From Bacteroidota bacterium (GTDB taxonomy: Bacteria; Bacteroidota; Bacteroidia; Chitinophagales; Saprospiraceae), in assembly GCA_029573365.1 (NCBI GenBank), contig JAKQGD010000514.1, positions 1 to 5,241 on the forward strand: 5,241 bases of DNA, read 5' to 3'. The translations under genes were made by a program, and so were the position numbers. Within the stretch, counting starts at the first letter, position 1. Each line of letters opens with the position of its first letter. Under the pieces are notes generated by a model. That model had not been told where the DNA came from. It searched no databases and saw nothing but the letters and a program-made list of their open reading frames with translations. Below, in pieces: positions 1 through 5,241 of the stretch.

Positions 1-237
1 GAAAAGGTATTGGCAACGGTTGCTTCAACAATTTTCGATTTTTTTGCCACATATTCTGGTACTGTTGTATTGGCCCAAGGTAGTACTCATTCAAGGACAA
101 GGCTCTATAGAAGGTATTTGACAATGTTTTTTGACTTTATAGATCAAGAATTTATACTTTATGGCGAACTAGATGGCGAAATTGAACGTTTCATAAATGG
201 TAAAGATTATAGAGCATTTTTTATAGCTAAAAAGTAA
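1..237 (+). CDS. DUF6934-like protein, 3' end (5'-truncated by window edge)
   Basis: The reading frame is open from the first base, so this is the C-terminal part (about 78 residues) of a longer protein. A TTG at 10 could be read as a start, but the frame continues upstream and I do not treat it as the true start. The visible protein has a segment reading VLATVASTIFDF, then QGSTHSRTRLYRR, then an acidic stretch (FILYGELDGE) and a C-terminal NGKDYRAFFIAKK. From memory, this order (a 'VLATVAST' helix, a 'GST.sRTRLYr' strand-turn, a final 'GK.Y.AF.i.kk') is that of the Bacteroidota family DUF6934, whose members are about 140-150 residues long. No biochemical function is known to me. The G+C content is clearly lower than that of the downstream genes. 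The stop at 235-237 is 4 nt before the next ORF, which suggests co-transcription. The family call is from recall, not a search. Confidence 0.68.
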   Translation, partial: EKVLATVASTIFDFFATYSGTVVLAQGSTHSRTRLYRRYLTMFFDFIDQEFILYGELDGEIERFINGKDYRAFFIAKK

Positions 238-241
238 AATC

Positions 242-427
242 ATGTTAAAAGAAAGTCCAAAAAAAGCAAAAATAATGGGAAAGGTTGATAAAAACCTTAC
301 AGAAGAATTAAAAGGCAAACAACTCTTTGTTGAAAAACTGCAATGGGCAAAAGAGTTTGTAAAAGGTCGTGACATAATGAAGGAACTAGAAGAAGCAGAT
401 AAAAAAGCAAGAATCACGAAGCCATAA
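242..427 (+). CDS. Small lysine-rich hypothetical protein (61 aa) paired with the DUF6934-like gene
   Basis: This short ORF begins with ATG 4 nt after the upstream stop and ends at 425-427, so the two genes are probably translated from one message. The product is highly charged, rich in Lys and Glu and largely predicted-helical by eye (segments TEELKGKQLFVEKLQWAKEF and GRDIMKELEEADKKA). It has no signal peptide, membrane segment or cysteine. I do not recognise a named family. Its length, charge and tight coupling would fit a small accessory or antitoxin-like partner of the upstream protein, but that is inference only. Its stop codon TAA is embedded in the left arm of the palindrome at 423-487, an arrangement seen where integron cassette genes run into their attC site. 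The antisense ORF over the same bases has no better support. Confidence 0.6.
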   Translation: MLKESPKKAKIMGKVDKNLTEELKGKQLFVEKLQWAKEFVKGRDIMKELEEADKKARITKP

Positions 428-487
428 CACAGGCTTTGATGACAGACACCCTATCGGGATGTCCGATCGCATAGCCTAGCCGTTATG
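423..487. repeat. Imperfect palindrome, attC-like (CATAAC ... GTTATG)
   Basis: The outer arms CATAAC (423-428) and GTTATG (482-487) are perfect inverted repeats. Inside them, AGGCT (431-435) pairs with AGCCT (473-477), and TG (437-438) can extend this with CA (470-471). An inner hairpin pairs GACACCC (445-451) with GGG-A-TGTC (456-463) around a TATC loop. This layout of an outer box, a short unpaired spacer, an inner box and a variable hairpin within 65 bp is that of an integron attC site, whose ends read ..AAC and GTT... The right core GTTATGA does not fully fit the GTTRRRY consensus, so the assignment is tentative. The left arm contains the stop of the 61-aa ORF. The right arm contains the ATG at 485 that could be mistaken for the start of the next gene. 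Confidence 0.5.
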
Positions 488-491
488 AGCC

Positions 492-499
492 TAAATTTG
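492..499 (+). promoter_or_regulatory. Bacteroidota -7 promoter box (TAAATTTG)
   Basis: TAAATTTG matches the Bacteroidota -7 consensus TAnnTTTG exactly. Transcription would start near 504-506, about 15 nt before the ATG at 521. I see no good -33 TTTG element at the usual distance. If real, this box rules out the upstream ATG at 485, which would lie outside the transcript, and supports 521 as the start of the exported protein. Confidence 0.5.
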
Positions 500-520
500 T
501 GGAATGAAATCAAACATTTT

Positions 521-1129
521 ATGAAAATACAATTTTTATTATCTGCCATATTGTTTCTCGGCGGTGTGCTGCATAATCAGCATGCCGCAGGGCAAAGTTT
601 TGAAAAGGCAACGATGCAAAAAGACAATGCATTTAAAATATATACGCAGTTAAAGTACCCATCTAATTTGAGTACTGTAGGTACTGGCGGTGAGGTGGTT
701 TTGACTGTAAGGGTACACGCCGATGGTACAGTGTCCGACATCAGGGTAGAAAAAGCCACTAACGATGATTTCCTTGATTCAGTAATACAAATTAAGGGTC
801 ACATCAAAGAAAAGTGGAACGCTGCCAGGGCAAATGGAGAGAACGCAGAGTCCACGGCCAGATTGGTATTTATGTTTTTCAGAGAACAGGCCTGGCCGAT
901 AGATTATGCTTCAAGGGCGAAAAAACACTTCAAAAAGAAAAAGTACGATGAGGCATTAAAAGATATCGATCTTGCCATATCAAAAGAGCCTTACAACCAT
1001 GAACTTTTTTCACTCCGGGCAGGCATTAAAAAATCCCTGGGCGATGTGCAGGGTTCAGAATCAGATACAATGAAGGCAGCCCGTCTTGACAAGGAAATTT
1101 CTTTGATATTTCATACCTTCACATTGTAG
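521..1129 (+). CDS. Exported TonB C-terminal-like / TPR protein (202 aa)
   Basis: The frame is open from an ATG at 485, but I choose 521. From there the protein starts MKIQFLLSAILFLGGVL, a good signal peptide with probable cleavage near HAAG|Q (residues 24/25), and a promoter-like box lies between the two ATGs. Residues about 46-120 resemble a TonB C-terminal domain: a YPSNL start, GGEVVLTVRVHADGTVSDIRV strands, then KEKWNAARANGENAESTARLVFMF. There is no TonB-type N-terminal anchor or proline-rich spanner, so this is unlikely to be a functional energy-transducing TonB. Residues about 129-190 contain a TPR-like helix pair (AKKHFKKKKYDEALKDIDLAISKEP, then a second repeat with LFSLRAGIKKSLGD). 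The protein probably acts in the periplasm or at the cell envelope through protein-protein contacts. Its substrate is unknown. No operon partner is evident, as 104 bp and a new promoter-like box separate it from the ATPase. Confidence 0.8.
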   Translation: MKIQFLLSAILFLGGVLHNQHAAGQSFEKATMQKDNAFKIYTQLKYPSNLSTVGTGGEVVLTVRVHADGTVSDIRVEKATNDDFLDSVIQIKGHIKEKWNAARANGENAESTARLVFMFFREQAWPIDYASRAKKHFKKKKYDEALKDIDLAISKEPYNHELFSLRAGIKKSLGDVQGSESDTMKAARLDKEISLIFHTFTL

Positions 1130-1196
1130 GACAATAGAAGATTTTTAGGTATCACATTAACTTTTTATTGCAAACTCCCGACCATCCAGAATGTTG

Positions 1197-1204
1197 TATT
1201 TTTG
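1197..1204 (+). promoter_or_regulatory. Bacteroidota -7 promoter box (TATTTTTG) for the P-type ATPase
   Basis: TATTTTTG fits TAnnTTTG and lies 29 bp before the ATPase start codon, giving an expected leader of roughly 20-25 nt. The nearest upstream TTG (1168-1170) is 26 bp away, somewhat too far for a typical -33 element. The short leader leaves no room for a magnesium-sensing riboswitch. Confidence 0.5.
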
Positions 1205-1220
1205 ATGGGATGATTTAAGA

Positions 1221-1230
1221 TCCCGCGGGA
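1221..1230. repeat. 10-bp perfect palindrome before the ATPase start codon
   Basis: TCCCGCGGGA is self-complementary, ends 3 nt before the ATG at 1234, and lies between the predicted transcription start and the start codon. It could be an operator or could fold into a very small hairpin at the ribosome site, but it may also be chance. No second copy was noticed in the window. Confidence 0.35.
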
Positions 1231-1233
1231 AAT

Positions 1234-3750
1234 ATGGAAAAAGGCCTTCCCGAGAAGGAATTCTGGAAACACGATTCCGAATTTTGGTTTTCGCGGCTCC
1301 TCAGTTCTCCGGAAGGAGTAAAAGAGTCCTATGCCTCAGATTATCTCAGAAAAAACGATCGTGTGCGGAGGAAATCTTCGCTGGTATCTGACCTTGCCAT
1401 TTTATACAGGCAGTTTTTAAATCCTTTGATGCTTTTGATGATAGGGGCCATTGGTCTGTCAGCCTTTGTGGGCGAGATATCTGATGTCATCATTATATCA
1501 GTTATTGTTCTGGCGGCAGGATTGCTTGGGTTTTTCCAGGAGCGTAATGCCGGTAAAGTCGTAGAAAAGCTTCAGTCTCTTATTTCTGTCAAGTGCACGG
1601 TTTTCAGAGATAAAAAATACATAGATATCGATGCAGGGGAGGTGGTACCGGGCGACATTGCAGTGTTTAACGCCGGAGACATAATCCCTGCCGATTGCCT
1701 GGTGGTAACAGCCAATGAACTGTACGTAAACGAGGCTAGTCTGACAGGAGAGTCCTTTCCTGCAAGGAAAATTGTGGGTGTTCTGCCAGCAGAAACTGAG
1801 TTGCCTGACCGCACTAACTGTCTTTGGGAAGGTACCAATGTCGTCAGCGGCAAGTGCCATGCCCTGGTAATCAACACTGGTGAAAACACTCTATACGGAG
1901 ACATCGTAAGAAGCAGCACAGTAAGTGTGGAGTCTGCCTTTGAAAAAGGGCTCAGGGATTTTGGATTTTTCCTGATGAGGATTACAATGCTGCTGTTTGT
2001 TTTTATCCTTGTCATCAATCTGCTCAATCACAAAAATCTGGTGGAATCGCTGCTCTTCGCTCTGGCCCTCGCTGTGGGTATGGCCCCCGAACTGCTGCCG
2101 GCCATCACCACGGTGGCCATGAGTGCCGGTGCCAGAAAGATGCTCGAGAAAAAAGTCATCGTCAGACAACTATCATCGATCCAGAATTTCGGTGAGGTAA
2201 ATCTGTTGTGTACTGACAAGACAGGTACGCTGACTGAGGGCAGGATTACGGTGGCAGGTACTTATGATTGTCAGGGCAATCCGTCAGAAACCGTGGCATG
2301 GGAGGCGTACTTAAACGCTACTTTTGAAACCGGGTACAGCAACCCGATAGACGATGCACTCCGCACAATGTATAAAAATCCCGGGCTAAATACGGTTAAA
2401 AAGGGTGAACTGCCTTTTGATTTTATACGTAAAAGACTTTCTGTCATCATCGACGACGGTCAGTCTGAGTTGCTGGCGATTTGCAAAGGAGCCTATGCCA
2501 ACATTGCTGAAATATGTACTCATGCACGGATGCCTGACGGTACCATTGTAGCCTTCGAAACTGTAAGACAGCAAACCGATAAATTGTACAACGATTATGG
2601 TGTCACAGGCCACAGGGTCATAAGTGTATGCACAAGGAGAACAGGTGGAGTAAATTTCGGCAAGGAAGATGAAAAGGACATGGTCTTCAGCGGGTTTGTA
2701 CTTCTGGAGGATCCCGTGAAGGAAGGCATAAGAGATACCTTGGAACAACTTAATCAGCTGCATATAAAACTTAGAATCATCACTGGCGATAACCGCAATG
2801 TGGCACTGGCTACCGGGCAGCAAATAGGTATCAAGGACCCGGTAATAATGACCGGAAATGAACTGGCAGCTATGAGCACCGAGGCATTGCGGAGCCGTGT
2901 GAAAGGTACACACATTTTTGCCGAGGTGGAGCCACAACAGAAGGAAAGAATTATCCACGCCCTCAGAAAATCGTATACGGTAGCATATATGGGTGATGGC
3001 ATCAATGATGTCTCAGCCCTCAATGCAGCCGACATAGGCATTTCTGTAGACAATGCAGTAGATGCAGCACGCGAAGCCGCAGATATTGTGCTTATGGATA
3101 AAGACCTTTCCGTACTTTGCGAGGGTATAGTCGAAGGACGCAAAACCTTTGCCAATACTCTCAAATACATCTATATAAGTACGGGTTCTACTTTTGGCAA
3201 TATGTTCAGCCTGGCAGCAACCTCGATGATACTTCCGTTTTTACCCATGCTACCCAAACAAATCCTGCTGACCAATTTCATATCTGATTTTCCATATATG
3301 ATGATTACCTCAGACAATGTGGACGAAGACCAGATCAGAAATCCCGGCAAATGGAGCATCAGGACCATCAACAGGTACATGATATTGTTTGGCATACACA
3401 GTTCGGTGTTTGATATACTGACCTTTGTGATGCTGTATTATGTTTTCAAAAGCACCCCTGACCTGTTCAGGACCGGCTGGTTTGTAGAATCGATCCTCAC
3501 CGAGCTGGTGATCCTGTTCATCATACGCACACACAAATCATTTTTCCAAAGCCGCCCCGGAAAATACCTTCTTTGGCTGACGCTCATAGCTGTGGCGGCA
3601 ACTCTTACTTTGCCGGTACTTCCATTTTCGGCCAGACTGGGACTGGTGCCTCTGCCGCCGATTTATATTGCAGCCATAACATTGATCATCATCCTTTACA
3701 TACTCACCGGTGACTGGCTTAAGGTTTGGTTTTTCAGGAAGTATAGATGA
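1234..3750 (+). CDS. mgtA: Magnesium-translocating P-type ATPase, MgtA-like (P3B), 838 aa
   Basis: This is a complete P-type ATPase that would use ATP hydrolysis to move Mg2+ into the cytoplasm across the inner membrane. The actuator motif TGES is at residues 171-174, the phosphorylation motif DKTGTLT has its aspartate at 328, the nucleotide-domain KGA is at 418-420 and the hinge motif GDGIND is at 587-592. Membrane helices are visible near 64-80, 84-101, 245-264 and 271-297, with six more from about 652 to the C-terminus, ten in total. The MgtA subfamily is indicated by PELLP in M4 (285-289), IQNFG before the phosphorylation site, FLPMLPKQILLTNFISD in M5-M6 (N681 and D685), the following DNVDEDQI, and SSVFDILTF in M7. 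At 838 residues it is a little shorter than enterobacterial MgtA (about 900), mainly at the N-terminus. No mgtC or sensor gene is adjacent. The start at 1234 is supported by the promoter-like box at 1197-1204. Mg2+ as substrate is inferred from the subfamily; Ni2+ or another divalent ion cannot be excluded. Confidence 0.92.
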   Translation: MEKGLPEKEFWKHDSEFWFSRLLSSPEGVKESYASDYLRKNDRVRRKSSLVSDLAILYRQFLNPLMLLMIGAIGLSAFVGEISDVIIISVIVLAAGLLGFFQERNAGKVVEKLQSLISVKCTVFRDKKYIDIDAGEVVPGDIAVFNAGDIIPADCLVVTANELYVNEASLTGESFPARKIVGVLPAETELPDRTNCLWEGTNVVSGKCHALVINTGENTLYGDIVRSSTVSVESAFEKGLRDFGFFLMRITMLLFVFILVINLLNHKNLVESLLFALALAVGMAPELLPAITTVAMSAGARKMLEKKVIVRQLSSIQNFGEVNLLCTDKTGTLTEGRITVAGTYDCQGNPSETVAWEAYLNATFETGYSNPIDDALRTMYKNPGLNTVKKGELPFDFIRKRLSVIIDDGQSELLAICKGAYANIAEICTHARMPDGTIVAFETVRQQTDKLYNDYGVTGHRVISVCTRRTGGVNFGKEDEKDMVFSGFVLLEDPVKEGIRDTLEQLNQLHIKLRIITGDNRNVALATGQQIGIKDPVIMTGNELAAMSTEALRSRVKGTHIFAEVEPQQKERIIHALRKSYTVAYMGDGINDVSALNAADIGISVDNAVDAAREAADIVLMDKDLSVLCEGIVEGRKTFANTLKYIYISTGSTFGNMFSLAATSMILPFLPMLPKQILLTNFISDFPYMMITSDNVDEDQIRNPGKWSIRTINRYMILFGIHSSVFDILTFVMLYYVFKSTPDLFRTGWFVESILTELVILFIIRTHKSFFQSRPGKYLLWLTLIAVAATLTLPVLPFSARLGLVPLPPIYIAAITLIIILYILTGDWLKVWFFRKYR

Positions 3751-3788
3751 GTTATCACAGGTAAGGATGATGATTTATCACAGGTAAG
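3746..3788. repeat. Tandem direct repeat, 20-bp unit with 23-bp period
   Basis: Two copies of GATGAKTTATCACAGGTAAG (3746-3765 and 3769-3788) differ at one base (G or T at the sixth position) and are separated by 3 bp. The first copy contains the ATPase stop codon (3748-3750) and the second lies in the intergenic region upstream of pyrR. The 14-bp core TTATCACAGGTAAG is identical in both. The spacing is about two helical turns, so paired protein sites on one DNA face are possible, but a plain tandem duplication is equally likely. Confidence 0.75.
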
Positions 3789-3845
3789 ACTTAGACATGC
3801 TTTTTGAAAATGGCCATGATGGGTCAAAATTAAAAGCAGAGTCCT

Positions 3846-3853
3846 TATATTTG
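3846..3853 (+). promoter_or_regulatory. Bacteroidota -7 promoter box (TATATTTG) for pyrR-pyrB
   Basis: TATATTTG matches TAnnTTTG exactly and ends only 7 bp before the pyrR ATG at 3861. Transcription would begin at about 3857-3859, leaving a 5' leader of only a few bases. No convincing -33 TTTG is present at the normal distance. The rest of the 110-bp intergenic region holds the tandem repeat and no clear terminator. Confidence 0.5.
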
Positions 3854-3860
3854 AGCCCGT

Positions 3861-4415
3861 ATGGAAACAGGCAAGGTCATAGTTTCGCCTCTTCGCTTTC
3901 AGCTGACGCTGATGCGTCTGTGCCATCAGGTGCTCGAACACCATGAAAACGCAGGTGATTTATGCATTATTGGCATACAGGAAAGAGGTGTACATCTGGC
4001 AGACCGGTTGTGTGTACATCTCGAATCGATGACCCGGGGCAGACCCTTTAAATACGGCAAGATAGATATCACTTTCTATCGGGACGACTTCCGGAGGCGG
4101 GACAAACCCATAAGGGCTTCGAGGACAGAGATGGATTTTGGCATAGAAGGCAAAAAAGTACTGCTGGTAGATGATGTGCTGTATACAGGCAGAACTGTAC
4201 ATGCTGCCATTGCTACGCTGCAGGATTATGGTCGTCCCTCGTCTATAGAGTTGCTCTGCATGGTTGACCGACGGTTTAACCGTCACTTTCCTATCAGGGC
4301 TGATTATACAGGGATCGCCGTCGATGCCCTGGAGCAGGAATATGTCAGGGTACAGTTTAGTCAGGTGGATGGCAGTGACTCCATACTTTTATATTCGGGA
4401 AAACAAAATACATAA
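3861..4415 (+). CDS. pyrR: PyrR: pyrimidine operon regulator / uracil phosphoribosyltransferase (184 aa)
   Basis: The protein is a type I phosphoribosyltransferase of the PyrR family. The PRPP-binding signature is LLVDDVLYTGRT (residues 101-112, acidic pair D104-D105). Other PyrR-type blocks are GIQERGVHLADRL (38-50), GKIDITFYRDD (66-76) and VDRRFNRHFPIRADYTGI (135-152). The length of 184 is typical. Family members can make UMP from uracil and PRPP, and in Bacillus-type bacteria they also bind pyr mRNA to cause attenuation in response to UMP. The ATG at 3861 gives the usual N-terminal length; the next internal ATG (3912) would remove part of the first helix. The gene is 9 nt upstream of pyrB and likely co-transcribed with it. 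Because the promoter-like box leaves almost no leader, classical upstream attenuation at this operon looks unlikely, so the main role here may be enzymatic or act at other targets. Confidence 0.93.
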   Translation: METGKVIVSPLRFQLTLMRLCHQVLEHHENAGDLCIIGIQERGVHLADRLCVHLESMTRGRPFKYGKIDITFYRDDFRRRDKPIRASRTEMDFGIEGKKVLLVDDVLYTGRTVHAAIATLQDYGRPSSIELLCMVDRRFNRHFPIRADYTGIAVDALEQEYVRVQFSQVDGSDSILLYSGKQNT

Positions 4416-4424
4416 CTTACGAGC

Positions 4425-5241
4425 ATGTCAGGTTCACAGCTCAGCAGTCGTCATCTTTTAGGCATAAAATATATCACACGTGAGGATATAGAGCTGATAT
4501 TTAAAACAGCAGCTGAGTTTAAGGAAGTTATAAACAGGCCGGTAAAAAAAGTACCTTCACTCAGAGACGTTACGGTCGCCAATGTCTTTTTTGAAAACTC
4601 TACACGTACCCGCATATCGTTTGAGCTGGCAGAGAGGAGGCTATCGGCTGATGTGGTCAATTTTTCAGCTTCGTCATCATCTGTCAGCAAGGGAGAGACC
4701 CTGCTCGATACGGTAAATAACATTTTGGCCATGAAAGTGGATATGGTCGTCATGAGACATCCCGCACCCGGGGCACACCACTTCCTGGCACGCCATATAG
4801 ATGCCAACATCATCAATGCGGGTGACGGTACCCATGAACATCCTACCCAGGCTTTGTTGGATGCCTTTTCTATCAGGGAAAAACTGGGAGAGATAGCCGG
4901 TAAAAATGTGGTCATCGTAGGTGACATCCTCCACAGCAGGGTAGCATTGAGCAATATTTTCTGTCTCACAAAACTGGGAGCCAGGGTCAAGGTCTGTGGT
5001 CCGCCGACGCTGATACCCAGATATATTGCCGGACTGGGAGTAGAAGTGGAGCACGATTTACGCAAAGCCCTCGAATGGTGCGATGTTGCCAATGTGCTCA
5101 GAATACAACTTGAAAGGCAGGACATCAGGTATATACCCTCACTGCGGGAGTATTCCTTGTATTATGGTATCAACAAAACATTGCTGGACAGCATAGACAA
5201 AGAACTGGTCATTATGCACCCAGGACCTATAAACCGAGGTG
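4425..5241 (+). CDS. pyrB: Aspartate carbamoyltransferase catalytic chain, 3'-truncated by window edge
   Basis: PyrB joins carbamoyl phosphate and L-aspartate to give N-carbamoyl-aspartate in the cytoplasm, the committed step of pyrimidine synthesis. The frame runs from ATG 4425 to the window end without a stop: 272 codons of an expected 305-310. The carbamoyl-phosphate motif FFENSTRTRISFE is at residues 55-67 and the SxxKGET loop at 86-92 (K89). MRHP is at 110-113, DGTHEHPTQALLD at 134-146 and GDILHSRVALSN at 166-177. The aspartate-domain motif RIQLER is at 226-231 and the HPGPINRG loop at 265-272, the last full codons in the window. All expected catalytic residues that I can place are present. 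The HPGP form of the loop is like Bacillus-type rather than E. coli-type (HPLP) enzymes, which fits a chain working without a PyrI regulatory subunit. The gene follows pyrR by 9 nt. A 224-codon antisense ORF over this gene is a shadow. Confidence 0.95.
   Translation, partial: MSGSQLSSRHLLGIKYITREDIELIFKTAAEFKEVINRPVKKVPSLRDVTVANVFFENSTRTRISFELAERRLSADVVNFSASSSSVSKGETLLDTVNNILAMKVDMVVMRHPAPGAHHFLARHIDANIINAGDGTHEHPTQALLDAFSIREKLGEIAGKNVVIVGDILHSRVALSNIFCLTKLGARVKVCGPPTLIPRYIAGLGVEVEHDLRKALEWCDVANVLRIQLERQDIRYIPSLREYSLYYGINKTLLDSIDKELVIMHPGPINRG

Noticed and set aside
445..463. Intrinsic terminator for the small two-gene unit
   Set aside because: The GACACCC/GGG-A-TGTC hairpin is not followed by a T-run, and it is better explained as the inner hairpin of the palindrome at 423-487.
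1130..1233. Magnesium riboswitch (M-box) or long mgtA leader
   Set aside because: Only 104 bp lie between the genes, the promoter-like box is 29 bp from the ATG, and no extended stem-loops were seen.
1498..3534. Several 60-190-codon antisense ORFs across the ATPase
   Set aside because: All are opposite a gene with complete P-type ATPase motifs and show no domain signatures, so they are shadows.
1234..3750. Calcium (SERCA-like, P2A) or heavy-metal (P1B) ATPase
   Set aside because: There is no CPC/CPx motif or N-terminal metal-binding domain as in P1B, and the M4-M7 sequence follows MgtA more closely than calcium pumps.
3802..3829. Possible terminator hairpin TTTTGA ... TCAAAA after the ATPase
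   Set aside because: The stem is only 6 bp and AT-rich with a 16-nt loop, and no U-run follows it.
4264..4461. 65-codon + strand ORF overlapping the end of pyrR and start of pyrB
   Set aside because: It is in another frame across two well-supported genes and shows no protein-like pattern.
4451..5125. 224-codon open frame on the - strand
   Set aside because: It lies entirely antisense to pyrB, whose catalytic motifs are intact; the translated product is Ser/Leu-rich with no recognisable domain.

Overview
The window most likely comes from a member of the Bacteroidota. Three genes have a TAnnTTTG element (the Bacteroidota -7 promoter box) just upstream of their starts, clear Shine-Dalgarno sequences are absent, the first gene resembles the Bacteroidota-typical DUF6934 family, and the third is a secreted TonB-C/TPR protein of a kind common in that phylum. 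All genes I can support are on the + strand.

Bases 1-427 are AT-rich (about 32% G+C by hand count over 1-420). They hold the 3' end of a DUF6934-like gene and, 4 nt downstream, a 61-codon lysine-rich ORF. The stop codon of that ORF lies inside an imperfect palindrome (423-487) that runs from CATAAC to GTTATG. It resembles an integron attC site or a similar cassette-end element, so this part may be an acquired cassette-like unit.

From about 490 onward the sequence looks like ordinary chromosome (roughly 45-50% G+C in the sampled lines of the larger genes). A promoter-like box at 492-499 precedes a small exported protein (521-1129) with a TonB C-terminal-like domain followed by a TPR-like segment. 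Next is a complete P3B-type P-type ATPase of the MgtA magnesium-import family (1234-3750), with its own promoter-like box and a 10-bp palindrome just before the start codon.

The right part is the beginning of a pyrimidine cluster: pyrR (3861-4415) and, 9 nt later, pyrB (aspartate carbamoyltransferase), which runs off the right edge after 272 codons. PyrB catalyses the committed step of UMP synthesis. PyrR is a PRPP-binding regulator and/or uracil phosphoribosyltransferase, so the pair links de novo synthesis with salvage or feedback. A 23-bp tandem duplication lies between the ATPase and pyrR, and the pyrR promoter box is so close to the start codon that the mRNA would be nearly leaderless.

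No rRNA, tRNA, CRISPR array, transposase or clear terminator was seen. I see no convincing large new system. The features most worth a second look are the attC-like palindrome with its two-gene unit, the near-leaderless pyrR transcript and the tandem repeat before it.
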